A stretch of 64,000 nucleotides of DNA from Nitrospira sp. (GCA_005116965.1 SWDG01000006.1:845159-909158); one strand, 5' to 3'; positions 8,466-16,786 are shown, counted from the first letter of the stretch. The notes: generated by a model not told the origin, from the sequence alone. Translations and numbers: made by a program.

Positions 8466-9842
8466 ATGAAGCAACGGATATACGGCCTCGAGAACGAATA
8501 CGGCCTCATTTTTTCCCCCAACGGTCGTATCTACCTTCCCATGGAAAAAGTCCTGGGGTACATCTTTGAAGGACTGATTCCCAACAGCTGGCCGTCGAAC
8601 GCATTCTTGGTCAACGGGGCGCGATTCTATCAAGACACCGGCTGTCATCCCGAATATTCAACTCCAGAGTGCGACAACATCCTGGACCTCGTGATCCACG
8701 ATAAAGCGGGGGAGCGATTGTTGGAGGCCTGTTTGCCGGCTGCTGAAGAACGGCTCCGAGAGGAAGGGTTGTCCGGGGAAATCTATATTTTCAAGAATAA
8801 TACGGATTCTCTTGGGAATACCTACGGATGCCACGAGAATTTCCTCATGCGGCGCGATGTCGATTTTTGGAAAGTCACCGAACAATTGATTCCGTTTTTC
8901 GTGACCCGACAGGTGTTCAGCGGGGCGGGCAAAGTATTAAAAGTATCCGGCAAGCCGCAGTATTTCATCTCTCAGCGCGCGCAACATATTCATGAGAAGA
9001 CGTCTTCGTCGACGACCTCTTCTCGGAGCATCATCAACACCCGCGACGAGCCCCATTCAGATGCCGAACGCTATCGGCGCCTCCATATCATCGTCGGCGA
9101 TTCCAACATGTCGGAGTACGCGACGTACCTCAAAGTGGGGACTGCTGCGCTTGTCTTGTCGATGATCGAAGACGGGTACACGGTTCATGGGTTGGAACTC
9201 GAAGATCCTGTCAAGGCGATTCGAGAGGTCTCGCGTGATCCGACCCTGAAGAAAAGGGTCAAGCTCGATGACGGTCGGCAGATGACCGCCATCGAGATTC
9301 AGCAGGTCTATCTCAAGCGGGCGAGAGAGTACCTGAATCAACAGGCGCATGAGGCTATCTTGGATGATGTGTACGATAAGTGGGAACGGATGCTCCAGCA
9401 GCTGGAGGAAGATCCGATGCAACTCATCCATCAGGTCGATTGGGTCACGAAGAAACATCTGATCCAGTCTTACGTAGACAAGAAAAATTGCGGGTGGGAC
9501 GACCCGAGGGTGCTCCTTATGGATTTACAGTTCCATGACGTGAAGCGAACAAGAGGGTTGTATTACCTGATGGAGTCTCGAGGGCTTATCGAACGGGTCG
9601 TCGAAGAGGAGGCGGTCCAGCGGGCGATGTCCACACCTCCACAGACGACAAGGGCCAAGGTTCGTGGAGATTTTATTCGGTTTGCACGGGCCAAGAATCG
9701 ATCCTATACCGTCGATTGGACCTATCTGAAGCTGAACGGGTATTGGGAGGAAACGATTCTGTGTATGGACCCCTTCAGCGCGGTGAATCGACGGGTCGAG
9801 GAGCTGATTTCCCAGGTGTCCGGAGGACGGTTTTACCGATGA
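8466..9842 (+). CDS. pafA: Pup-protein ligase PafA
   Basis: Ligates the C-terminal glutamate of Pup to substrate lysines. The ATG at 8466 gives 458 residues and puts the catalytic aspartate at Asp57 (YQDTGCHPEY), exactly the position in Mycobacterium tuberculosis PafA. Alternative ATGs at 8448 and 8451 have a better Shine-Dalgarno (AAAGG, 6 bases before 8448). GLENEYG, FKNNTDS and INTRDEPHSDAE are diagnostic, and the Dop loop is absent. The 3' half has DWVTKKHL and PQTTRAK. The 73-90-base gap after prcA contains TATACT (8425-8430), so an extra promoter is possible. The stop overlaps an ATGA start of the decayed M23 gene. Confidence 0.94.
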   Translation: MKQRIYGLENEYGLIFSPNGRIYLPMEKVLGYIFEGLIPNSWPSNAFLVNGARFYQDTGCHPEYSTPECDNILDLVIHDKAGERLLEACLPAAEERLREEGLSGEIYIFKNNTDSLGNTYGCHENFLMRRDVDFWKVTEQLIPFFVTRQVFSGAGKVLKVSGKPQYFISQRAQHIHEKTSSSTTSSRSIINTRDEPHSDAERYRRLHIIVGDSNMSEYATYLKVGTAALVLSMIEDGYTVHGLELEDPVKAIREVSRDPTLKKRVKLDDGRQMTAIEIQQVYLKRAREYLNQQAHEAILDDVYDKWERMLQQLEEDPMQLIHQVDWVTKKHLIQSYVDKKNCGWDDPRVLLMDLQFHDVKRTRGLYYLMESRGLIERVVEEEAVQRAMSTPPQTTRAKVRGDFIRFARAKNRSYTVDWTYLKLNGYWEETILCMDPFSAVNRRVEELISQVSGGRFYR

Positions 9843-10593
9843 AGCCACTGTGTGCGTGGAATCATGGACCAGGCGTGCTGTCAGCACGCCTGGTGCTCGG
9901 TAGGACGAGCCGGGAATTCACGAACTGACCGTCGAGGCAGAATCTGGAGAGTCACGTCAGACGTTTCGCTATCAGGTGCTGGTCCAGAAAGAAAAATTCC
10001 ATGTTGAGCATCTCACGCTGCCGAAAGACAAAGTCGATTTAGACGACAAGGCAGTGGCACGTTGGAAAGCCGAACAGGAGCAGGTGAAGACGGCACTGGC
10101 CACGGACTCTCAGGCCAAGTTGTGGCAACCGGGTTTTGTGGAACCGGTGAACGGCAGACGAACCGGGATCTTCGGCAGTGTCAGAATCATGAATGGGCAG
10201 CCACGGAATCCGCACAATGGTGAAGACATCAGTGCGCCGCTCGGAGCGGATGTGTTGGCGACGAATGATGGCATTGTACGGCTCACTGTCGAGCATTTCT
10301 TCTCTGGGAAAGGCATCTTTGTCGACCACGGACTCGGCTTTTATTCGATGTACTTTCATCTATCCGAAGTCCTGGTCAAAGACGGAGAACCGGTGAAAGC
10401 CGGGCAAATTGTCGGAAAAGTTGGAGCAACCGGCCGGGCCACAGGTCCGCATCTCCACTGGGGCGTGAAACTCAATGGCGCGCGCGTGAATCCCTATGCC
10501 TTGCTGGATCTGCCGTTCAAGAGCGGGGAACAATCGGTGGTTCCAGTCTCAATTTCTGATCCTGGCTCCATGGTTGGTGCGCCAACGCCCTAG
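9839..10593 (+). pseudogene. M23 family metallopeptidase, 5' part decayed
   Basis: The 3' part from about 9904 encodes an LytM/M23 zinc peptidase: HNGEDISAP (first zinc His and Asp), FVDHGLGFYS, and GPHLHWGV (HxH). Such enzymes cut peptidoglycan cross-links in the periplasm. The beginning is missing. In the catalytic frame the first start is GTG 9976, yet recognisable domain sequence (GIHELTVEAES) extends upstream to a stop at 9901. An ATGA overlap with pafA opens a different frame (MKPLCA...PGVLSA, resembling remains of a signal peptide) that ends at 9928. The simplest reading is an internal deletion plus frame change. If translated from 9976 the product would be 205 residues and lack an export signal. 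Confidence 0.7.
9869..9893. repeat. Perfect 25-bp palindrome
   Basis: CCAGGCGTGCTG, one T, then CAGCACGCCTGG: 12-base arms that are exact reverse complements. It lies within the broken 5' part of the M23 gene, 27 bases after the pafA stop. It could act as a hairpin ending or protecting the proteasome transcript (no T tract follows), or mark a deletion junction. Confidence 0.7.
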
Positions 10594-10696
10594 GTTTGAC
10601 CGGTTTCAGTTTCTATCTTCTCCATGATTTCTGGTTGACCTTATCTCTTCTGCAAGCATACCCTCATTGCTGCGACTTAGGCCTGAGGCATTCCGC

Positions 10697-10960
10697 ATGA
10701 GAACCTTCTTGTTCCTCTGCTCAGCGCTCTCTCTGCTACTCTCCGCGCACAAGTTTTCACTTGCCGAGCCTAGCGGGCAGTACAAGGGAGCCTTATTCTT
10801 TCTTTTGATGGGCATCCAGCTGCTCATCACTGGGGCACTCATTTCTGAGCATCAAGAAAGCCAAACACCTAAATCACCGCCGTCGGCAGGGAAGAAGGAT
10901 GACAAAGAAGCTGGGGTAAGTAGGGTGAACGCTTCGAAGGAACAGGAGAAGGAGTCTTGA
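10697..10960 (+). CDS. Small membrane protein of unknown function
   Basis: Not recognised. The ATG at 10697 gives 87 residues; TTG at 10667 is a longer alternative. A hydrophobic N-terminal segment (FLFLCSALSLLLSA, about 4-17) may be a signal peptide or membrane anchor. A second hydrophobic stretch (ALFFLLMGIQLLITGALI, about 32-49) looks like a transmembrane helix. The charged tail is rich in Lys, Glu and Ser. It opens the accessory islet and is 200 bases upstream of the SH3-domain gene in the same direction. Confidence 0.5.
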   Translation: MRTFLFLCSALSLLLSAHKFSLAEPSGQYKGALFFLLMGIQLLITGALISEHQESQTPKSPPSAGKKDDKEAGVSRVNASKEQEKES

Positions 10961-11160
10961 AGGAAGTGGTGTGTAAGACTAGAGCAGCTAGATGCTCCAT
11001 CAGCTCTACGCCGGCTAACTCACCCTCATTGTGCTCTCCAAAGCACCAGGGGCAAAAACCCTCGTAAATTCAAAAAAAGAGTCAGTATATTTCTCAATGG
11101 GTTAGACTTATCCTACGGCGGGTTCAAAAACAAGTGCTTTTGGTGATGAGAGCTTAGTAG

Positions 11161-12237
11161 ATGCTACCGAAACAGAATAGCGGCAGTCCTGATGAGGACA
11201 AGGAGCCTGACTCATCAAGCCCGCTTCATGACTTTTCACAGGTTCAGCGACAAGCTGAGGAAACCCTTCGGCGCTTCGCATATCTGATAAGTCCTACGCA
11301 GATTCACCTCGATGAAAAACACCGTCATATCGAGGAAACCTTTAAACGCCTTACCGTTCCGGCTGATCCAATTCGAAAGGCCATAATTGGGTATACAGAA
11401 CACTATCGCAACATCGAACAAGTCTGGACGAACAATCTATCGCGCCTTGCTGTTCAACAACGCCAAATCGAAGAAACGTTCAAACTATTGCAAGATCCAG
11501 CTGGTCCTATCGCATTAACCTTTCGTCGATACACGAAAGAAGAAAATAGGGCGAGGGATTTTTTCAGTTCCGTACTTGCTCGCATTCCAGCAGATAGTTC
11601 TCTAGGCACTATTGCGGCAGCATCGTTAAAGGTCAATGTAATCTTAAGCGATATCAGCAATGTGCCCCTTGAAGTTACGCCTGACACCCAGATACCACTA
11701 GCTAAGAATTCGCTGCCGATTCAAGATGTCGCAGTTCGAATCGACGAGTTCATTTCGAATAGCCAGACCCTTTCCCAACTAACAAAGGGACAGCACAAAT
11801 TAAGCGATGCTATAGATTCAATTTCTGATGAGATTAAAAAGCAGAACTCTCCAATCCAAATTATCCTATTCCAGGTACTACTTGCTGTCCTGGTTGGCTA
11901 TTTCATTAACCTTACGACCCCCTCTGTCGATGAAGCCATCCATCGACAACTCAAAAAGAAAGAGATCGTAAAAAAATTACAGACAGAGGCTAACTCGCTA
12001 GGATTACAGGGCAAGGATCTTCAGAGTCTTCGTGTGGTCATGGCAAGTTCTCTAAGGGCCCGAGAGACTCCAAGCAGAAGGTCCAAAACCATCGGAATTC
12101 TTTACCAAGGGCAAGTGGTAAAGCAAGTGACAAAGGGACGCGATTGGACACTCGTTGAGTTTTTGGATGGCGACACCACTCATAGAGGCTGGGCTTTCAC
12201 TAGATACTTAATGCGTATTGAGCTCAATTCTAGATAA
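11161..12237 (+). CDS. Membrane-anchored protein with C-terminal SH3-like domain
   Basis: Function unknown. The 358 residues divide into three parts. The first is a mostly helical N-terminal region of about 225 residues with an imperfect internal repeat (HIEETFKRLTVPADPI at about 56-71 and QIEETFKLLQDPAGPI at about 102-117). The second is one transmembrane helix near 231-252 (IILFQVLLAVLVGYFI). The third is a bacterial SH3-like domain at about 291-352, with LRARETPS and GWAF motifs. The gene is visibly AT-richer than its neighbours, with runs such as A7, which suggests transfer. SH3 modules of this kind bind cell wall or protein partners, but which applies cannot be told here. Confidence 0.65.
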   Translation: MLPKQNSGSPDEDKEPDSSSPLHDFSQVQRQAEETLRRFAYLISPTQIHLDEKHRHIEETFKRLTVPADPIRKAIIGYTEHYRNIEQVWTNNLSRLAVQQRQIEETFKLLQDPAGPIALTFRRYTKEENRARDFFSSVLARIPADSSLGTIAAASLKVNVILSDISNVPLEVTPDTQIPLAKNSLPIQDVAVRIDEFISNSQTLSQLTKGQHKLSDAIDSISDEIKKQNSPIQIILFQVLLAVLVGYFINLTTPSVDEAIHRQLKKKEIVKKLQTEANSLGLQGKDLQSLRVVMASSLRARETPSRRSKTIGILYQGQVVKQVTKGRDWTLVEFLDGDTTHRGWAFTRYLMRIELNSR

Positions 12238-12375
12238 CGATGCTCTTATTCCTAGGCAGCGCCAGAAATAGTTGTTTTTGGATCATCTCAACAGTCGGCT
12301 TATGGCATCGAAAGATCAGCATGTTACCTCTCTCAGCCACGGGGTTTATGACGGGAAGGGTCAACAGGTGCCCCA

Positions 12376-13395
12376 GTGAATACTCCACATGACAAGCGGC
12401 GACCAATCGACAAATTAAGGGATGGAGCAGGCTCGTTCGAGATAAGAACGCCTGATGATGACAGCGCAATATCGGAGATTATTTCGACTGGCGACCGGCT
12501 GTTCGTCGTCAAAGGCAAGGGCGTCTACGAGGTCAAGCTCGCCGACGATGTAGATCCCAAGAGAACGAATATCAATGCGCCTAACACGATTCAAAAAGTT
12601 CTTTCCTACGGAGCGGATGATCCTTGGATAGGCGCAGTTTTGTTGACAGGGCATCATCTACTTTTAAGCTCCTGTTCTCCGAGCAATGTTGACGGCAATT
12701 CAGCGTTCGGCCTAATGCTCAAAATTGCTGAGGAAATCGCGGGAGCCCACCAATTAGTGGGGAAATACCACGAGGCGGAAGGTGCAGCAACAAAGTCACT
12801 TGACCCAAAGATTCGAAAAGACCGCACCGTTGTTGTACCAGCCATCGGGAGTGTCGAATCAAGATGCAACGAGTTCCTACTGAGATCAGACCATGCGTTC
12901 CGAGAACTATTCAGGCTCGTCAAGATGTTCTATTCGGATGTCGGTTCTGGTGGGTGGGAAGGGCTAAAGAAGAAGATCGATGGAGGGTCGCGGGACATTG
13001 ATAATTTCCCACAGTTCTTAGCTGAGACGGTTCCGTTCCTACAACTAATTCGCAATGCTCGGAATTGTGTTGAGCATCCAAGGCCAGAGCAAAGACTGGT
13101 CGTCGAAGATTTCAGCCTAGATCCAATGAATGTCGTACTCCCACCTATAGTCGAGATCATCCACCCAAGAACACCACTCAGTAGGGTGCCTATGAGTACG
13201 TTCTTTACCAAGACTCTCCAGCAAATCGTGCGCGTTGTGGAACTAATGGTGGTTTTTCTCTGCAACAGACATGTGATGTCGCCTGGAGGCTTTCCCGTCC
13301 AAGTAATCGAGTTCCCGCCAGAGCACCGAAAATCTGCACATGTCCGGTACGGATACGATACGGTAATTGGAGACCAAATCGTCCCAATGTCGTAG
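12376..13395 (+). CDS. HEPN-motif protein of unknown function
   Basis: Not assignable to a named family. The 339 residues contain RNCVEH (Arg229-His234) preceded by a helical stretch (FPQFLAETVPFLQLIRNA). This fits the R-N-x3-H catalytic signature of HEPN RNase domains, which are common in toxins and phage-defence proteins. The first 130 residues look like a separate beta-rich domain (RLFVVKGKGVYEVK). No antitoxin partner of the MNT nucleotidyltransferase type is adjacent. It starts 138 bases after the SH3 gene and is followed by an attC-like site. HEPN catalysis is inferred from the motif alone; the motif also occurs in inactive HEPN-like proteins. Confidence 0.55.
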   Translation: MNTPHDKRRPIDKLRDGAGSFEIRTPDDDSAISEIISTGDRLFVVKGKGVYEVKLADDVDPKRTNINAPNTIQKVLSYGADDPWIGAVLLTGHHLLLSSCSPSNVDGNSAFGLMLKIAEEIAGAHQLVGKYHEAEGAATKSLDPKIRKDRTVVVPAIGSVESRCNEFLLRSDHAFRELFRLVKMFYSDVGSGGWEGLKKKIDGGSRDIDNFPQFLAETVPFLQLIRNARNCVEHPRPEQRLVVEDFSLDPMNVVLPPIVEIIHPRTPLSRVPMSTFFTKTLQQIVRVVELMVVFLCNRHVMSPGGFPVQVIEFPPEHRKSAHVRYGYDTVIGDQIVPMS

Positions 13396-13440
13396 CTTGA
13401 AGTTGGTGAGCATGAAAAGTCTAGAAGTGTTCGGTAAGAT

Positions 13441-13530
13441 ACACAACAATCGATTGCAGTGCACGCGCCTCACGCACCGAACCGGGGCTGCAGTCCACTC
13501 TGCGTTGGCCGCTGAAGCAAGACGTTAGAT
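13441..13530 (+). other. Integron attC-like recombination site
   Basis: The gap before the nuclease gene ends in GTTAGAT(G) at 13524-13530, an exact match to the attC R' core GTTRRRY, 15 bases before the nuclease ATG. Partly complementary arms precede it: TTGCAGTG (about 13454-13461) against CACTCTGCG (13496-13504), with an unpaired base as in real attC folds. The left R'' box (ACACAAC, 13441-13447) is degenerate. No integrase gene is in the window. Confidence 0.5.
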
Positions 13531-13545
13531 GGGGGAGAAGAGAAA

Positions 13546-14127
13546 ATGGATGCCTTTGAGGCTGTCGTCGCTGCAATACTTCAGCGACAGGGCTACTGGA
13601 CTTTAACAAGCGTCAAGGTTGAGCTGACTAAAGAAGAGAAGCGCGCTATTGACCGTCACTCCTCGCCCCGATGGGAACTTGACGTCGTGGCGTATCGAGG
13701 GAAAGACAACGAAGTTCGCGTTGTCGAATGCAAATCCTTCCTAGACTCACCCGGAGTTGATTGCAGCGCATTTGACGGATCGAATAAAAAGGCAGAAAAA
13801 CGATACAAGCTATTCTGTGAAGACACGCTTCGGAAGGTCGTATTCCGGCGGCTTGAGCAGCAGCTGGTCTCGGGTGGCTTCTGTGCAAAGAACCCGACCA
13901 TTCGCCTTTGCCTAGCGGCTGGTAGGATTCGTGGGGACGAAAGCTGGTTGCAGACGCACTTCAAAAAGAAAGGGTGGCTTCTTCTTGGCCCGGAATGCAT
14001 ACGGCAAGAGCTGAAGAAACTTCGAGACGTTGGCTATGAGAACAGCGTAGCGGCAGTTGTCACAAAGCTGATAATGCGGGAGGGTAAGCCAGTACGAAAT
14101 GAAGCGGGTATAGATGCCGATGTCTAA
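13546..14127 (+). CDS. PD-(D/E)XK-type nuclease-like protein (integron cassette gene?)
   Basis: Protein of 193 residues with a restriction-endonuclease-like core: Glu5, then WELDVVAY with Asp46, a beta turn, then VRVVECKS with Glu61-x-Lys63. This spacing fits the PD-(D/E)XK active site of restriction enzymes and Mrr-like nucleases. The remainder is basic and helical with no known specificity domain. The gene is framed by cassette boundaries: GTTAGAT lies 15 bases before the start and GTCTAAC overlaps the stop codon, as in integron cassettes. Substrate is unknown; defence or DNA metabolism is plausible. Nuclease activity is inferred from the motif. Confidence 0.6.
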   Translation: MDAFEAVVAAILQRQGYWTLTSVKVELTKEEKRAIDRHSSPRWELDVVAYRGKDNEVRVVECKSFLDSPGVDCSAFDGSNKKAEKRYKLFCEDTLRKVVFRRLEQQLVSGGFCAKNPTIRLCLAAGRIRGDESWLQTHFKKKGWLLLGPECIRQELKKLRDVGYENSVAAVVTKLIMREGKPVRNEAGIDADV

Positions 14128-14160
14128 CAACAAGTTCACCGCGCGCCGCCGCTTGGTGAT
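14122..14160 (+). other. Partial attC-like site at the 3' end of the nuclease gene
   Basis: GTCTAAC (14122-14128) exactly matches the attC R'' box RYYYAAC and includes the stop codon of the nuclease gene. Short complementary arms TTCACC and GGTGA follow around a GC-rich centre. A matching R' box (GTTRRRY) was not found downstream, so this site looks truncated. Confidence 0.4.
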
Positions 14161-14337
14161 CGAATAACATGACAATTGTGCTCATTTTGTGCTCAAGCCT
14201 ACCTCACTCCATCCCACTCAGGCCTATTCCAGCCAAAACCGCGGGTCGTATGGGTTTGTCCTCGTAGCATCGGGTCTTTAGGATATAGTTCGGATGGTTT
14301 GAAAAAGCCGATGGCAATCAAGATTCTTGCGGCTCTC

Positions 14338-14492
14338 TCAATACACAATGGCCGGGCGCTTGCCCTTGATGATCAGCAGCAGCCGCTTAAATTGTAATGG
14401 CTTGTCGGGATCACGTGTATAGTGGCTGGGATCGTCTGAGATCTTGAGGTCCTGAAGGGGATCGACAGTTTCTGTCCGATGTGGGGACGGCG
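14338..14492 (-). pseudogene. Truncated, frameshifted copy of the gene at 15445-15762
   Basis: The minus strand encodes a near copy of the last 50 or so residues of the downstream hypothetical protein, including DDPSHYTRDPDKPLQFKR and KGKRPAIVY, and ends in the same sequence context (CTCTCAATACACAA). Compared with the intact gene, one base is missing after CTGTCGATCCC, shifting the frame, and similarity fades beyond about 14492. It lies in the 508-base stretch between the nuclease and fic. The rest of that stretch (14161-14337) shows no convincing gene. Confidence 0.75.
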
Positions 14493-14635
14493 GGGCACCG
14501 CAATCGGTTTCCAAGGAGTTTCATCGCCTCAGCTTCCAGTCTGCACGCCATCTATTGGGCAGTCCATTGTGCCTCCTCATGATGACCGTGTTGGGTTTTG
14601 TACAATCGAGCGTGACGTGCTATGAATGACACGTC

Positions 14636-15397
14636 ATGAAAGAGCTCCTGACCGCTATCGCCACAAAGAAAATGCAACTCGACGCGTTGCGTCCTATCTC
14701 ACACGCGGCGTTGCGGGCTCTACAGAAATCTTATGATGTGGACTTGACCTATACGTCCAACGCCATTGAAGGCAACACGCTGACCTTGCGAGAGACGGCG
14801 GAGCTGATCGAGCATGGGATTACCGTTGGGGGAAAACCCTTGCGCGATCATCTTGAAGCAGTCGACCACTACGAGGCCGTCTTATGGATGCGTGAGCTCG
14901 CGGCTAAGACGACACCGATTACTGAACACACAGTGTGCGAGTTGCATCGACGTATTGTGTCTCGCAGTCAGCCTGAGATCGGCGGGATGTACAGTACCCT
15001 TCCCCGGCGTATTGCTGGTTCCCCAGTTGTCTTTCCGAACGCGGTGAAAATTCACGAGCTGATGCGGACCTATGGCGAATGGATTTCGCAGGCGGCATCT
15101 GAACCGGCAACCAGCTTTGATGCCCATTACCGGCTTGTTGCCATTCACCCGTTTTCGGATGGCAACGGACGTACGGCCAGGCTTGTGATGAATGTCTTGC
15201 TCCTGCGTGGAGGGTATCCACCAGTTGCGGTACGACCGGAAGACCGAAAAGCCTACCTCGACGCACTTGAGCACGCGTCGATGAGGGAAGATCTGACGCT
15301 CTTTCAGACTTTCATGCACCAGAGACTGGACGCGACCCTAGTAGAGTATCTGAACGCCTTGCAAGAGCCACGGCCTCCGGGAAGCGAAGCGATCTGA
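14636..15397 (+). CDS. Fic family protein (putative AMP-transferase, class II)
   Basis: Fic enzymes usually transfer AMP from ATP to protein hydroxyl groups. The 253 residues contain the catalytic loop HPFSDGNGRTAR (171-182), matching HxFx(D/E)GNGRxxR with His171. An N-terminal auto-inhibitory helix is present with SNAIEG (41-46), matching (S/T)xxxE(G/N). This makes it a class II Fic, regulated in cis through Glu45, so no separate antitoxin is needed. The start ATG at 14636 has no strong Shine-Dalgarno. It is flanked on both sides by copies of one unrelated gene, in the islet of probable mobile genes. Target protein is unknown. Confidence 0.92.
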   Translation: MKELLTAIATKKMQLDALRPISHAALRALQKSYDVDLTYTSNAIEGNTLTLRETAELIEHGITVGGKPLRDHLEAVDHYEAVLWMRELAAKTTPITEHTVCELHRRIVSRSQPEIGGMYSTLPRRIAGSPVVFPNAVKIHELMRTYGEWISQAASEPATSFDAHYRLVAIHPFSDGNGRTARLVMNVLLLRGGYPPVAVRPEDRKAYLDALEHASMREDLTLFQTFMHQRLDATLVEYLNALQEPRPPGSEAI

Positions 15398-15444
15398 GCC
15401 TCGTGATAGTCAGTAGGATATTGGGAAAGTCCTCCAGCTCTCTC

Positions 15445-15762
15445 TCAATACACAATCCCCGGACGTTTGCCTTTGACGAGCAACAGCAGCCGTTTAAATT
15501 GTAACGGCATGTCCGGATCGCGCGTGTAGTGGCTGGGATCTTCTGCGATCTCGATCTCACTGAGCGGGATCGACAGTTTCTGCCGGAGGTGAGGCACGGT
15601 GGTTTCTAACGCCACATCCACTAACTGCTCGGTGCAGGCGATCACCTCGCTGTTGATATCGCGTTGATCGTCGAACTGCACAGTGATCCGTTCTTCAGGG
15701 TTGATCCATGGTGTGATGAGGGCCAGCTTATCTGCACGACTCATGGGGGAAGGATTGTCCAT
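15445..15762 (-). CDS. Conserved-looking hypothetical protein (parent of the 14338 fragment)
   Basis: Family not recognised. ATG at 15762 gives 105 residues; a TTG at 15813 would add 17. The product is acidic in the middle and basic at the end, with ITVQFDDQRDIN, HYTRDP and QFKRLLLLVKGKRPG; no signal peptide or membrane segment. That the reading frame is real is supported by the second, decayed copy upstream of fic, in which the protein sequence is better conserved than third codon positions. Convergent with fic, 47 bases apart. Confidence 0.6.
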   Translation of the reverse strand: MDNPSPMSRADKLALITPWINPEERITVQFDDQRDINSEVIACTEQLVDVALETTVPHLRQKLSIPLSEIEIAEDPSHYTRDPDMPLQFKRLLLLVKGKRPGIVY

Positions 15763-16029
15763 CACGGGGCCATTAGTTTTATGTCGTGACTCGGGATAGC
15801 TCAGCAGCTTCAAACGTCATTTCTTCTATCACAGGTCATGCGCGAACTGCTTCTCAAATCGTCGTGCTACGGAGGCGCAGGTTCATGAATTGTAGTGACA
15901 GTGCGAAACCAACTCTCCAAGCCAAGGTTTTGCCATTCATTGATATTTAGAGGTAACGATATAGAATGAGAGTTTGCGGGCTCGAGATCAGGCCTTGAAG
16001 TTGGCCCGTGAAAATATCTTTAGAAAGCC

Positions 16030-16728
16030 ATGATGCGTCAACTACGTCTGATTTGCCTCATGTTCCTATTTGCATCGATGAATGCCTGTATAATTGCGAA
16101 TTACCAAATAACTGCTCAAGAGTCTTCTGAGAAAAGGGCTATTGGGGGTTCGAAGGGTGACGAGGCTCTGCAAGTTGTGATTCCCGGGTACCACATCTTT
16201 GAAACGCGTTGTCGCAGTGGTAGAGGAGGAGGGGGATGGATAGGTCTGATTGGCGGTATTGTAGCCAGGTCTTGTGAAGAGTCCCGCGATTTTATCGGGA
16301 CTCAGATGTATGATGGTGTGTCAGTGGCCCTCAGTGACATGCCGTTGGGAAGGCCCGTTGAGTTTATTGCGCACATTCGGTCACAAGGATTGGTGTGCGT
16401 CGTCACTGTGAATAAGCAAATCAACGACGATATTTCCTACAGTGAGCTTCTCAGTCTGGCGACCTTGCTCACCATTCCTGCTTACACGACGCACAAGTAT
16501 GTTCTTAGTTATTCTGTACTCTTTGATTTTAAAACGGTTAAGGAGTACGAGTACCACATTACAGAGAAAGCCATTTTTGGCTGGGGTGCATGGCTACTGT
16601 TTCCTGTAATGTATCCGTTTTGGGACGAGATCAAGTTCAACGTAACTGAGTATGGACCGCGCGCCAGTGTCGTTAGAGAAACTACGAAGAGGTTTCTGCG
16701 TGAGGCTCATCGAGATGGGATTTTGTAG
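16030..16728 (+). CDS. Putative lipoprotein of unknown function
   Basis: Not recognised. The 232 residues start with a typical export signal (basic MMRQLR, hydrophobic LICLMFLFA) ending in a cysteine at position 20 (MNAC), a weak but possible lipobox. A glycine-rich patch (GRGGGGWIGLIGG, about 64-76) and a hydrophobic aromatic stretch (GWGAWLLFPVMYPFW, about 185-199) are notable and may insert in a membrane. The 267 bases upstream hold no gene that I can support. Surface or envelope location is inferred from the signal only. Confidence 0.55.
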   Translation: MMRQLRLICLMFLFASMNACIIANYQITAQESSEKRAIGGSKGDEALQVVIPGYHIFETRCRSGRGGGGWIGLIGGIVARSCEESRDFIGTQMYDGVSVALSDMPLGRPVEFIAHIRSQGLVCVVTVNKQINDDISYSELLSLATLLTIPAYTTHKYVLSYSVLFDFKTVKEYEYHITEKAIFGWGAWLLFPVMYPFWDEIKFNVTEYGPRASVVRETTKRFLREAHRDGIL

Positions 16729-16786
16729 ATAACTTCCATGAGTTCACTTAGCGGGATGGACAGTTCTGTTGGTGGGTACCCGTCTG

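Noticed and set aside
14176..14397. A 73-codon plus-strand frame upstream of fic
   Set aside because: Its last part is the antisense of the duplicated gene fragment, and the first part has no recognisable features.
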